DNA from: an uncultured Clostridia bacterium
GTDB lineage: Bacteria > Bacillota > Clostridia > Oscillospirales > Ruminococcaceae
Reading direction: 5' to 3'
Assembly (NCBI GenBank): GCA_944385925.1
Contig: CALWZE010000060.1
Location: 1 to 64,000, forward strand
DNA length: 64,000 bases
The translations under genes and the position numbers were made by a program. Of this stretch, positions 52,459 through 61,666 are shown in pieces. Within the stretch, counting starts at the first letter, position 1. Each line of letters starts with the position of its first letter. Below the pieces are notes generated by a model. That model worked only from the letters and a program-made list of their open reading frames with translations. It ran no database searches and was not told where the DNA came from.

Positions 52459-53074
52459 ATTCAAGCCCTCTCAGTCTTTTGATTCCCCGCAGTTTGAAGG
52501 CAAGTTTTCGGATTGCCCGCCCGCGGTGGCTGATTGCGTTTTTTCTCTCTTCTGTCAATTCGGCAAAGCCGATGTCGTCCGGCAGCCGGAAGATCGGGTC
52601 ATAGCCGAATCCGCCGCCGCCCAGGCGTTCAAAACCGATATAGCCCTCCACCACGCCGCAGGCGCGCACCGTGCGTCCGTCCGGAAAAAGGGCGCATACC
52701 GCCGAAACAAACCTGGCGCGCCGCTCGGAGGTCTCCTTGAGCCCGTCCAGCGCGCCGAGCAGCTTGTCGATGTTTTTTTCGCTGTCGCACTCAGGTCCGG
52801 CATACCGCGCGGTATATACCCCCGGACCGCCGTCCAGCGCGCCCACGCAGAGTCCCGAGTCATCCGCAATAGTTGGCAGGCCGCACAGATCAAACACCGC
52901 TTTTGCTTTGATATAGGCGTTCTGTGCGAAGGTTTTGCCGGTCTCCTCGGCGTCGCAGACGATCCCCGCTTCTTTCAGCGAAAGGCATTCGGCGCCGATC
53001 GACGCGAGGATCTCCCGGATCTCCCGCAGCTTGCCGGGGTTGTTGGTCGCGGCGACAAATCGCAGCTTTTCCAT
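52448..53074 (-). CDS. rdgB: XTP/dITP diphosphatase (RdgB family)
   Basis: Hydrolyses non-canonical purine nucleotides. The 208-residue protein has the opening FVAATNNPGKLREI (6-19), SGLCVGALDGGPGVYTARYAG (catalytic region, about 73-93), and FGYDPIF and SHRGRA near the end. AAGGAGG lies 10 nt upstream, at the end of ftsY. Confidence 0.95.
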   Translation of the reverse strand: MEKLRFVAATNNPGKLREIREILASIGAECLSLKEAGIVCDAEETGKTFAQNAYIKAKAVFDLCGLPTIADDSGLCVGALDGGPGVYTARYAGPECDSEKNIDKLLGALDGLKETSERRARFVSAVCALFPDGRTVRACGVVEGYIGFERLGGGGFGYDPIFRLPDDIGFAELTEERKNAISHRGRAIRKLAFKLRGIKRLRGLEFDK

Positions 53075-53078
53075 CCCG

Positions 53079-53975
53079 TCAGTCCTCCTTTACCGCGAAC
53101 AGCGCGTCGCAGAATTCATCTGCCCAGAACCGGTCCAGATCGTCAATTCCCTCGCCGACGCCGATAAAGCGCACCGGAATTCCGAGCTTTTCCCGAATGG
53201 AGATCACCGCGCCGCCTTTTGCGGTGCCGTCCAGTTTGGTCAGCACGATGCCGGTCACACCAGTGCTGCGGCTGAACTCCGCCGCCTGATTGACCGCGTT
53301 CTGTCCGGTCACCGCATCCAGCACCAGCAGCGTCTCGATCGAAGCCTCCGGCGAGGCCTTTTTGACCGTGCGGTACATCTTTGCAAGCTCTTCCATCAGG
53401 TTCTTTTTGGTGTGCAGCCGGCCGGCGGTATCCGCGATGACGACGTCTATATTTTTGCCGCGCGCGCTCTGGACCGCGTCGAAAATCACCGCCGAAGGAT
53501 CATTTGCGCCTTCGACCAGTTCAACGCCCGAACGCTCCGCCCAAACTTTGAGCTGCTCCCCCGCGGCCGCGCGGAAGGTATCCGCCGCCGCAAGCAGAAC
53601 GCTTTTACCCTGCTTTTTAAAATAGTTGGCGAGCTTGCCGGCCGTTGTGGTCTTTCCCGCGCCGTTGACCCCGATCAGCATGACTACCGCAGGCCTGCCG
53701 TCCAGATCAAGATCCGTTCCCGCCGCGACAAGATCGATGCACAGGCTTTTCAGCTCTTCCAGCGCCTCGTCGGTGCTTTCAATAAGCTTTTCCCTGACCC
53801 GTACGCGCAGCTGATCGACCAGGTCGCAGGCGACGTCCGCGCCGCAATCCGCCATAATCAGCCGCTCTTCCAGTTCTTCATAGAATTCCTCGCTCGGTTT
53901 TTTTCCGCGCAATCCATAAAGAATGCTGTCTCTCGTCTTTTTCAGTCCGCTTGTCAGATTCTCAAAAAATCCCAT
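53079..53975 (-). CDS. ftsY: Signal recognition particle receptor FtsY
   Basis: The SRP receptor GTPase, 298 residues: N domain (1-95), G domain (96-298) with G1 GVNGAGKTTT (102-111), DTFRAAA, DTAGR and TKLDGTAKGG. The acidic A domain found in E. coli is missing, as usual in Gram-positives. It follows smc by 37 nt in the same transcript. Confidence 0.96.
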   Translation of the reverse strand: MGFFENLTSGLKKTRDSILYGLRGKKPSEEFYEELEERLIMADCGADVACDLVDQLRVRVREKLIESTDEALEELKSLCIDLVAAGTDLDLDGRPAVVMLIGVNGAGKTTTAGKLANYFKKQGKSVLLAAADTFRAAAGEQLKVWAERSGVELVEGANDPSAVIFDAVQSARGKNIDVVIADTAGRLHTKKNLMEELAKMYRTVKKASPEASIETLLVLDAVTGQNAVNQAAEFSRSTGVTGIVLTKLDGTAKGGAVISIREKLGIPVRFIGVGEGIDDLDRFWADEFCDALFAVKED

Positions 53976-54012
53976 ATTTTATCTCCATTCCGTGCGGCGT
54001 TCGACCGCCGGT

Positions 54013-57000
54013 TTATTTACTGATCACCAGCTGCGCTTCCTCAATGCCGAGTTTGAGCACCTTGGACACGCCCTCTTCCTGCATGGTAACGCCATAAAGC
54101 ACATCCGCGCCCTCCATCGTGCCGCGGCGGTGGGTGATCGTGATGATCTGGGTATGTGCGGTAACCCGGCGCAGATAGCCGGCGAACCGGTTGACGTTCG
54201 CCTCGTCCAGCGCGCTGTCGATTTCATCCAGCACGCAGAAGGGGGACGGGTTGACCGCCAGAATCGAAAAGTAAATCGCGATGGCGACCAGCGCCTGCTC
54301 TCCGCCCGAGAGCGCCGACAGGTTCTTGATCACCTTGCCCGGCGGCTGCACGTCTATCTCGATGCCGCTTTCCAGCACATCGTTCTCGTCGCTCAGCGAG
54401 AGATTGGCCCGTCCGCCGCCGAAAAGTTCGACGAATACCCGCCGGAAATGATTGTTTATCTCGTTGAAGCTGCGGGTAAAGATGATCTTCATCTCGGATT
54501 CAAGGTCTGCGATCAGCCGCAGCAGTTCCGCTTTGGAACGTTCTACGTCCTCCACCTGCGCGGTCAGTTCATTGAACTGGTCGCTGACCTGTTTAAACTC
54601 CTCGATCGCCGCCACGTTGACCGTACGCAGCGCGCGTATCTTTGCCCGCAGGCTTGCGACCTGAGAACGCAGCTCGGTGATGGACTCAAACGGCACACAG
54701 AGCGCCAGCGCCTCCTTCTGGGTCATTTCGTATTCCTCCCAGAGCTTGGCCACCGTCGTGTCGTACTCGGCCGCGAGGGCGTTTTTGCGTTCCTCCAGCC
54801 TTGCTAGCTCCCGGCCGATCTCCTCGCGCTGCTTTGTCTGACCGGCGTACTGGGCGCGCAGCTCGTTGATCTGCCGCTCGCTTTCGGTACGCTCGGCCGC
54901 CGTTTGCTCAATGGCGGCACGGTTTTCCGCAATCCGGGCGCGCAGGTCCTGGACCCGTCCGGCTTTTTCCTGTTCCGCGTCCGCCAGCTGCTGTTGGGCG
55001 CGGCGCAGGTTTTCTATGGCAAGCGCAAGGCTTGCCGCCGCGTCCCCGCTTTCGTCCTTGCGCCCGCGCAGGCTTTGGGTCTCGCTTTCCAGCGCTTCGA
55101 TATCCTTTTGCAGCGCAACCTGCTCGATCCGCTTCTGTGCCGCGGCGTCGGTGAGCTCGGCGCGCCGCTGCATGAAGGCGTCCTCGCTTTGGTCCGCTTC
55201 GCCGCTCCTTTGTTCGAGCTGCGCGATTTCTTTGGAAAGCTGTGCCGCCCGCGCCTCATCCTGCTGCGCCTGCGCCTGCATCGCTGTCCGCCGGGACGCG
55301 ATATCCTCCAATTCCCGGCGCGCGGTTTCCAGCGCATCGCCAAGGTTTTTCGCCTGCTCGCACAGATGCAGGATCTGCTGCTCCGCGCGGACCCGGTCTT
55401 CATTATGGGTGATCAGGTCGCTGTTGATCGCGGTGATTTCCGCTTCCAGCTCTGTTTTTTCCGCGTTCAGCTTTTCACATTCCGCGTCCGAGTCGCCCAG
55501 CGCGCGCCTTGCCTCCTCCGCTTTCTTTTCCAGCGCCTCGATCTCGACCTTGCGGCCGAACAGGCCGGCCTGGCGGGAAGAGGAGCCGCCGGTATAGGAG
55601 CCGCCCGCATTGATGACCTGACCGTCCATCGTGACGATCCGGTAACGGTAGGCCAGCCGGCGCGCAAGCGCCGACGCACTGTTCAGCTCTTCGGCAACCA
55701 CGATCCGCCCCAGTAAATTGCTGATGACATTTTCATAGCGTCTGTCGTACTCGACAAGGGTGCTTGCAAGTCCCACGACGCCCGGCTGGGAGAGCGCGTC
55801 GCCGCCGTCAAAACGACCGGGCTTTATGGTATCCAGCGGCAGGAAGGTTGCGCGTCCGGCCCTGTTTTCTTTCAGAAAAGCGATCGCTTCCTTTGCCGCA
55901 CGCTCATCCTCAACCACAAGGTTCTGCGCCGCCGCGCCGAGCGCCGTTTCAATTGCCAGTTCGCAGCCGCGCCGCACGCTGACAAGCGAGGCGACGGTCC
56001 CGACAATGCCGCGCAGCCGGCGCGCAGACGCCGCTTCCGCGACCTTGCGCACACTGAACTGGAACCCCTCCATGTTCTTTTCCATATCCCGCAGCACCGC
56101 GATTTTATGGGTCAGCTCGGAGATCTCCCCATTCTTTTTATCCCGCTCGGCAAGCAGCGCATCCAGTCTGGCGGTTCTGGATTGCAGCTTCATCGAATAG
56201 CCGCGAATTCGGTTCTCGCACCCGGCGATATCCTCCTGAAGGCCCGCAAAATAAGCGTTGTTCTCTTTCAGTTCCTCATCCGCCGCGCTTTTTCGCTCTT
56301 CCAGCGGAGGGAGCTGTTCTTCCAGCGCATTCTTCCGGTCTTCCATCGCCTGCAGCGCCGACTGTGCAGCTGCCTGCGCAAGCCGCAGTTCGGTCAGATC
56401 ACTCTGCAAACCGGTCAGCCGCCGCGCGGCGTCGGCTCTCTGCTTATCCCGCAGTTCCCCGGCGGCAAGCAGCTCGTCCAATTCGGCCTGCACGGCGCGC
56501 ATGGATTGATCCAACGCTTCCAGCGCCTGCCTTTTTTCTGCGCTCTGCGCCTGTTTATCCGCGATCTGCCGCTCGATCTCCCCATCCGATTCGGACAGGA
56601 TATGAATCCGCTTTTCCAGATCTTCGATCTGGTCTGCGGCGTGCGCAGCGTCGTTTTTGCCGACCGCGATCTCGCTCTCAAGTGCGGAAATCTGCTCGTT
56701 GATCGACAGGATCTCGGCATTGAGCTGGTCTATCTCGGCATTGCGCCGGCGGTTGTCCTCGCCCAGCTGCTCGGTCTTTTCGTTCATCTCCTCAAGGCCC
56801 TGCTCGGCACGCGCATAATCCTGCCGCGCAACCTCGATTTTGTCGTCCTGCCTGCGCAGATTTTCCCGCGACCGATCAATGGTATCGCAGTAAAGGGTGA
56901 TCTCAAGGCTCTTCTTTTCACCGGAAAGGGTTAAGAATTTTTCCGCCTTTTCACTCTGTGCGCGCAGCGGCTCGATGCGCTCTTCCAGCACATCCAGAAT

Positions 57001-57579
57001 ATCCCGCAGCCGGGACAGATTATCCTGCGCCGCATCCAGCTTTTTCGCCGCCTCATTTTTGCGGAAGCGGTATTTCGCGATGCCGGACGCCTCTTCAAAA
57101 AGCTCGCGCCGGTCGTCGCTTTTTGCCGAAACGATCTCGGCGATTTTTCCCTGCGAAATAATGGAATAGCCGTCCCGTCCGAGTCCGGTATCCATGAACA
57201 TCTCGCGAACATCCCGCAGCCGCACGGTTGAGCCGTTAACCAGATACTCGCTGTCGCCGCTGCGGTAATAGCGGCGGGTAACCACAATTTCCGCGCCGAC
57301 GTCGGCGATGCGTCCGTCCGCGTTGTCCAGGCACAGCGACACCTGCGCAAAGCCCATCGGTTTGCGCAGCTGGGTGCCGCCGAAAATGACGTCCTCCATC
57401 TTGCCGCCGCGCATTGCCTTGCTGGACTGCTCGCCCAGCACCCATTTAATGGCATCGGATATGTTGCTTTTCCCGCTGCCGTTAGGGCCGACAATGCCGG
57501 TATATCCCTCCTCGAAGGTTACCCGCGTGCGGTCGGGGAAGGATTTGAATCCCTGTATTTCCAGATATTTCAGATGCAA
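54013..57579 (-). CDS. smc: Chromosome segregation ATPase SMC
   Basis: The 1188-residue core subunit of condensin, which extrudes and compacts DNA. The Walker A motif GPNGSGKSN (31-39) is in the N-terminal head; long coiled coils flank a hinge (about 505-660); the C-terminal head has LSGGEQALVAIAIYFSI (about 1095-1110) and the Walker B stretch FCVLDEIDSALDEANV. It starts with TTG at 57579 (AAGGAG upstream). It stands between a radical SAM gene and ftsY, close to rnc, the classical Firmicute order. Confidence 0.97.
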   Translation of the reverse strand: MHLKYLEIQGFKSFPDRTRVTFEEGYTGIVGPNGSGKSNISDAIKWVLGEQSSKAMRGGKMEDVIFGGTQLRKPMGFAQVSLCLDNADGRIADVGAEIVVTRRYYRSGDSEYLVNGSTVRLRDVREMFMDTGLGRDGYSIISQGKIAEIVSAKSDDRRELFEEASGIAKYRFRKNEAAKKLDAAQDNLSRLRDILDVLEERIEPLRAQSEKAEKFLTLSGEKKSLEITLYCDTIDRSRENLRRQDDKIEVARQDYARAEQGLEEMNEKTEQLGEDNRRRNAEIDQLNAEILSINEQISALESEIAVGKNDAAHAADQIEDLEKRIHILSESDGEIERQIADKQAQSAEKRQALEALDQSMRAVQAELDELLAAGELRDKQRADAARRLTGLQSDLTELRLAQAAAQSALQAMEDRKNALEEQLPPLEERKSAADEELKENNAYFAGLQEDIAGCENRIRGYSMKLQSRTARLDALLAERDKKNGEISELTHKIAVLRDMEKNMEGFQFSVRKVAEAASARRLRGIVGTVASLVSVRRGCELAIETALGAAAQNLVVEDERAAKEAIAFLKENRAGRATFLPLDTIKPGRFDGGDALSQPGVVGLASTLVEYDRRYENVISNLLGRIVVAEELNSASALARRLAYRYRIVTMDGQVINAGGSYTGGSSSRQAGLFGRKVEIEALEKKAEEARRALGDSDAECEKLNAEKTELEAEITAINSDLITHNEDRVRAEQQILHLCEQAKNLGDALETARRELEDIASRRTAMQAQAQQDEARAAQLSKEIAQLEQRSGEADQSEDAFMQRRAELTDAAAQKRIEQVALQKDIEALESETQSLRGRKDESGDAAASLALAIENLRRAQQQLADAEQEKAGRVQDLRARIAENRAAIEQTAAERTESERQINELRAQYAGQTKQREEIGRELARLEERKNALAAEYDTTVAKLWEEYEMTQKEALALCVPFESITELRSQVASLRAKIRALRTVNVAAIEEFKQVSDQFNELTAQVEDVERSKAELLRLIADLESEMKIIFTRSFNEINNHFRRVFVELFGGGRANLSLSDENDVLESGIEIDVQPPGKVIKNLSALSGGEQALVAIAIYFSILAVNPSPFCVLDEIDSALDEANVNRFAGYLRRVTAHTQIITITHRRGTMEGADVLYGVTMQEEGVSKVLKLGIEEAQLVISK

Positions 57580-57610
57580 ATTCGGTTTCTCCTTGTTTCA
57601 GGTCTGCCGT

Positions 57611-58630
57611 TTATCCGGCTGCCGGTTCCGCCCGCTTTACACTGCCCACGGGCAGCGTGGAATCCGGCAGCACCCGGAGTGTCACGCCCTGCCTTGCAAA
57701 GGCCAGCAGGTTCCGCCGCCCATGGCCGACGGCGCAGCTCATCCGTGAAGGGTGCACCCGAACGGTGAGTTCTTTTTCGCCCGGTATAAGCAGGGCCTGC
57801 ATTTTCTCAAAAAAGAGGATGGATTGCGCGATCTCGCCAAACGCCGGATGAAACGGCCCCGCCGCGGCGCTTGCGCGCAGACTCTCATCCGCGTGCAGGC
57901 CGATGCGGATCACCCGCACGCCGGCTTCTTCAAAAAGAGCCAGCAGCCGCGCCGTGATGAGGGCGGCCTGCTCCACCGTCAGCGGCCGGTATTTTCCTGC
58001 GCGCCACAGATCGCAAAGCGGCGTATTCTCCACCACGACCGTCGGATAGATCCGCGCGGTCGCAGGACCAAGCGCAATAAGCCTTCGCCCCGTCTCAAGC
58101 GCCCCGGCAAGCGGGTCCTGTTCGCCGTACATCCCGACCATCATCTGCAAACCAAGCTCAAAGCGGGCGGGATGGCTGCGCGCGAGTGCAGACGCCCGCG
58201 CAATGTCGGCGGCGGTGTGTCCGCGCCGGTTGGCGGCGAGCACACTGTCCAGCATGCTCTGCGCGCCAAGCTCGATGGCGGTCACGCCGTAAGCCGCGAG
58301 AAAGTCCAGCGTTTCGGGGTCGATCGCGTCCGGCCGGGTGGAAAGCCGTATGCCCGCAGCGCGTCCGCAGCGAACAAAGGGCGCGGCCGCTTCCAAAAGC
58401 CCGCGCTGGATCTCGCGGTCAATCGCCGTAAAGCTGCCGCCGAAAAAGGCGATCTCGGTCGGTCTTGCGCCGCCGCCCGCCGCGGGCAGAAATGCCTCGC
58501 ACTGCGCGCGCACCTGCTGCGGCGTGGGTGTGCTGTCCGCGCCCGAAATGCGGTTCTGGTTGCAGAACAGGCATTGCTGCGGGCATCCGTTGTGTGGAAC
58601 AAAAAAGGCGAGATTGGCGTGCTTTTTCAT
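57611..58630 (-). CDS. Elp3-like radical SAM protein without an acetyltransferase domain
   Basis: A 339-residue radical SAM enzyme. The cluster motif is CPQQCLFC (Cys16, Cys20 and Cys23; CX3CX2C), followed by FFGGSFTAID (about 62-71) and GIRLSTRPDAIDPE as in Elp3/coproporphyrinogen-related radical SAM enzymes; the C-terminal region (about 230-339) has no GNAT domain. Its substrate is unknown. It lies between rnc and smc, a position seen in Clostridia, and its ATG overlaps the rnc stop by 4 bp. Confidence 0.85.
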   Translation of the reverse strand: MKKHANLAFFVPHNGCPQQCLFCNQNRISGADSTPTPQQVRAQCEAFLPAAGGGARPTEIAFFGGSFTAIDREIQRGLLEAAAPFVRCGRAAGIRLSTRPDAIDPETLDFLAAYGVTAIELGAQSMLDSVLAANRRGHTAADIARASALARSHPARFELGLQMMVGMYGEQDPLAGALETGRRLIALGPATARIYPTVVVENTPLCDLWRAGKYRPLTVEQAALITARLLALFEEAGVRVIRIGLHADESLRASAAAGPFHPAFGEIAQSILFFEKMQALLIPGEKELTVRVHPSRMSCAVGHGRRNLLAFARQGVTLRVLPDSTLPVGSVKRAEPAAG

Positions 58631-59298
58631 AAACCCATCAGCTTGAGCGCCTCTTTGGCGGCGTTCTGTTCGGCCTGCTTTTTGCTATGGCCGCTGCCCT
58701 TGCCGATCACGTTGGAATTCAGGTGCACCTCAAAGGTGAAGGTCTTGTCATGGTCCGGACCGCTCTCCTCCACCAACACATAGCGCACCCGCTCTTCCGG
58801 GTTTTGCTGGATGATTTCCTGCAATTCGGTTTTGTAGTCGCGCGGCGCGTCCGCGAGGTCGTTGTGTTCCTCGATAAAGCGCATCACAAAAAATTCCGCC
58901 GGCATCATGCCGCCATCCAGAAAAATCGCGGCGATAACCGCCTCAAAGCAGTCCGCGAGAATGGAGGGACGGCTCGCGCCGCCGCCTTTTGCCTCGCCGT
59001 GGCCGAGCTTTATGAATTCGCCCAGGCTTATCTCCCGCGCATAGGAAGCAAGCGCCCCTTCGCAGACCAGTGAAGCGCGGCGTTTGGTCAGTTCCCCCTC
59101 GGGCAGCTTGGGTTGTTTGGCGAAAAGATATCCCGACACGATGACCGAGAGCACCGAGTCGCCCAAAAACTCAAGCCGCTCGTTGCAGGCAATCCGCCCA
59201 AGCCCATGCTCGTTCGCATAGCTTGAATGGGTGAGCGCCTCTTCCAGCAGGCTTATATCCCCAAATTCATAACCGATCTTACGTTCAAATTCGTTCAT
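58627..59298 (-). CDS. rnc: Ribonuclease III
   Basis: Cleaves double-stranded RNA, including rRNA precursors. The 223-residue protein has the endonuclease domain (1-150) with NERLEFLGDSVL (39-50, Glu43 and Asp47), the second acidic pair (about Asp117 and Glu120), and a dsRNA-binding domain (about 155-223). It lies 75 nt after plsX. acpP, often between the two, is absent. Confidence 0.96.
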   Translation of the reverse strand: MNEFERKIGYEFGDISLLEEALTHSSYANEHGLGRIACNERLEFLGDSVLSVIVSGYLFAKQPKLPEGELTKRRASLVCEGALASYAREISLGEFIKLGHGEAKGGGASRPSILADCFEAVIAAIFLDGGMMPAEFFVMRFIEEHNDLADAPRDYKTELQEIIQQNPEERVRYVLVEESGPDHDKTFTFEVHLNSNVIGKGSGHSKKQAEQNAAKEALKLMGL

Positions 59299-59312
59299 GG
59301 CATTCTCCGATA

Positions 59313-59348
59313 CCGCGCGGGCAAGGCTGGCTCACCCCGCCCGCGCGG
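59313..59348 (-). other. GC-rich intercistronic hairpin between plsX and rnc
   Basis: CCGCGCGGGC (59313-59322) and GCCCGCGCGG (59339-59348) form a 10-bp stem with no U-tract on the minus strand. It is in the place where acpP is usually found; it may be a processing or stability element. Confidence 0.55.
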
Positions 59349-59373
59349 GTTACTTCTGTTTTACTAAGACGGC

Positions 59374-60378
59374 TTATTCCTCCGCGTCGGTCTGGCGGCC
59401 AAGCTTTTCGGCAAGTGCCTCGGTAACGCCGGAGCGGCTCCAGTCGATTGCCTGACGCACTGCGTTTTTGATCGCCTCCGCGTTGGAACTGCCGTGCGCC
59501 TTGACCACCGGCTTTTGCAGTCCGATGATCGGCGCGCCGCCGTACTTCGTATAGTCCATTTTGTTCTTGAAGCCGCGCAGGCCCGGCTTGAGGACGGCGG
59601 CGGCGAGCTTGCTGATCGTGCTTTGATAAAACACCTCTTTGAGCATCGACATCAGCGCGGAAGCCAGCCCCTCGGTCAGCTTGAGGATGATGTTGCCGGT
59701 AAAACCGTCCGCAACGATGACGTCATAATCACCCGAGGGGACGTCCCTTCCCTCCGCATTGCCGATGAAATTGATCTGGTCGTTTGCCTTAAGCAGCTTG
59801 TAGGCCTCAACCTGCAGTTCGGTTCCCTTGCTGTCCTCCGCGCCGTTGTTGGCGAGTCCGACGCGCGGGTTTTCGTAGCCCATGACCTTCTCCATGTAGA
59901 CCGAGCCCATAACCGCGAACTGGTTGAGCATCTCCGGCCTGCATTCGGCATTGGCGCCGCAGTCAATGAGCAGATAGGGCTTTTTTGCGCTCGGGATCAC
60001 GACGCAGAGCGCAGGCCGCTTGACCCCCTTGATCCGCCTGACGATCATGGTTGCGCCCATCAGCGCCGCGCCTGTAGGTCCGGCCGTCACGAATGCGTCG
60101 GCTTCTCCCGCCGCAACCGCCCGCAAGCCGACAGACATGGAACTGTCCGCCTTTGCCTTGAGCACCGCCCTGGCCTCGTCATGCATATCCATGACCGTTT
60201 TCGCATCCATGATCTCAATGCCGGAAAGGTCCACGCCGTTTTCCTGTGCGCAATTGCGGATCTCCTGCTCGCTGCCCACAAGCACCAGCTGTTCGCCGTA
60301 CTGCTTCGCCAGAACGGCGCCTTTCAGGATTTCCAGCGGGGCGTTATCCCCGCCAAACGCGTCAATCGCAATTCTCAT
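59374..60378 (-). CDS. plsX: Phosphate acyltransferase PlsX
   Basis: Makes acyl-phosphate from acyl-ACP to start phospholipid synthesis with PlsY. The 334-residue protein starts MRIAIDAFGGDNAP, the family hallmark, and keeps the SVGLRAVAAGEADAFVTAGP and AADGFTGNI-type (VADGFTGNIILKL) motifs. GGAGGAG precedes the ATG. It overlaps trmFO by 17 bp. Confidence 0.96.
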   Translation of the reverse strand: MRIAIDAFGGDNAPLEILKGAVLAKQYGEQLVLVGSEQEIRNCAQENGVDLSGIEIMDAKTVMDMHDEARAVLKAKADSSMSVGLRAVAAGEADAFVTAGPTGAALMGATMIVRRIKGVKRPALCVVIPSAKKPYLLIDCGANAECRPEMLNQFAVMGSVYMEKVMGYENPRVGLANNGAEDSKGTELQVEAYKLLKANDQINFIGNAEGRDVPSGDYDVIVADGFTGNIILKLTEGLASALMSMLKEVFYQSTISKLAAAVLKPGLRGFKNKMDYTKYGGAPIIGLQKPVVKAHGSSNAEAIKNAVRQAIDWSRSGVTEALAEKLGRQTDAEE

Positions 60379-61666
60379 TGATATACTCCTCCATATCCCG
60401 CAGCGCGCGGGCGCTCAGCGCCTCATAGCGCAGCCGCTTGTCACGAATCTGCTCGCCGAGCGGCGGCAGAATTCCCATGTTGGCGCCCATCGGTTGAAAA
60501 TCGCGGTTGGGCGCCGTGATATAGCGCAGCAGCGACCCGAGCATGGTCGTCTCGGGCGGCAGCGCACCGGGCCGGCCGCACAGCCGGTCATGCAGGAAGC
60601 GCGCGGCCAGAATCCCGCATCCCGCGCTTTCCATATAGCCCTCAAAACCGGTCAGCTGGCCGGCGACAAAGACATTCGGATGCCCTTTGAGGCTGAGATC
60701 CGGCTGCAGAGTCTCGGGCGAATTCAGAAAGGTGTTGCGGTGCATCACGCCGTAGCGCACAAATTCGGCATTTTCCAGACCCGGGATCATGGAAAAGACC
60801 CGCTTCTGCTCGCCGAACTTCAGGTTGGTCTGAAATCCGACGATATTGTACATCGTCCCTTCGGCGTTCTCCCGCCGCAGCTGCACCGCCGCCCAGGGCC
60901 GGTGACCGGTCGCGGGGTCAATCAGCCCGACCGGTTTCATGGGGCCGAAGCGGATCGCGTCCTTGCCCCTTTTGGCAAGCTTTTCGATCGGCATACAGCC
61001 TTCATAGACCTTGAAATCAAAGTCGTGGCCCGGCGCGCTCTCGGCCTCAACCAGCGCCTGCCAGAACGCTTCATAGTCCGGCTTATCGAAATAGCAGTTG
61101 AGATAATCGTCCTCCCCGCGTCCGTAGCGGCTCGCGGCGTGAACCCTGCTTTGATCGATACTGTCCGCCGAAACAATGGGCGCGGCGGCGTCAAAGAAGG
61201 AGAGCGCCTGGGCTCCGCAAAGGGAAAACAGGCTGTCCGCAAGCGCGTCCTCGGTCAACGGACCGGAAGCCACGACCGTCGGCGTCTCGGGATCAATGGC
61301 AGTGACCTCTTCGCGGCGCACCTCAATATTCGGCTCCGCCGCGATGCGCGCCGTCACCCCTTGGGAAAAAAGGGTCCGGTCGACCGCGAGCGCGCCGCCC
61401 GCCGCCACCGCGCACCCGTCCGCCGTCTCGAGGCAGACCGAGCCAAACAGGCGCATCTCCGCTTTAAGCAGGCCCGCGGCGCTGTCCGGCCGGGCGGCCT
61501 TGAAGGAATTCGAACAAACCAGTTCGGCAAAGCCCTCGGATTTATGTGCCGGGCTGAATTTATGCGGTTTCTGTTCGTATAAAATGACCTTGTGTCCCAA
61601 TCGCGCCAGGGTGCGCGCCGCTTCGCAGCCCGCAAGTCCCGCGCCGATCACCGTTACCGCGCTCAC
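60362..61666 (-). CDS. trmFO: Methylenetetrahydrofolate--tRNA-(uracil-5-)-methyltransferase TrmFO
   Basis: A folate- and FAD-dependent enzyme that makes ribothymidine at position 54 of tRNA. The 434-residue protein has the FAD-binding GAGLAGCEAA (8-17), YEQKP, and EFVRYGVMHRNTF motifs. Its ATG overlaps the topA stop by 4 bp. The topA-trmFO pairing is conserved in Firmicutes. Confidence 0.97.
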   Translation of the reverse strand: MSAVTVIGAGLAGCEAARTLARLGHKVILYEQKPHKFSPAHKSEGFAELVCSNSFKAARPDSAAGLLKAEMRLFGSVCLETADGCAVAAGGALAVDRTLFSQGVTARIAAEPNIEVRREEVTAIDPETPTVVASGPLTEDALADSLFSLCGAQALSFFDAAAPIVSADSIDQSRVHAASRYGRGEDDYLNCYFDKPDYEAFWQALVEAESAPGHDFDFKVYEGCMPIEKLAKRGKDAIRFGPMKPVGLIDPATGHRPWAAVQLRRENAEGTMYNIVGFQTNLKFGEQKRVFSMIPGLENAEFVRYGVMHRNTFLNSPETLQPDLSLKGHPNVFVAGQLTGFEGYMESAGCGILAARFLHDRLCGRPGALPPETTMLGSLLRYITAPNRDFQPMGANMGILPPLGEQIRDKRLRYEALSARALRDMEEYINENCD

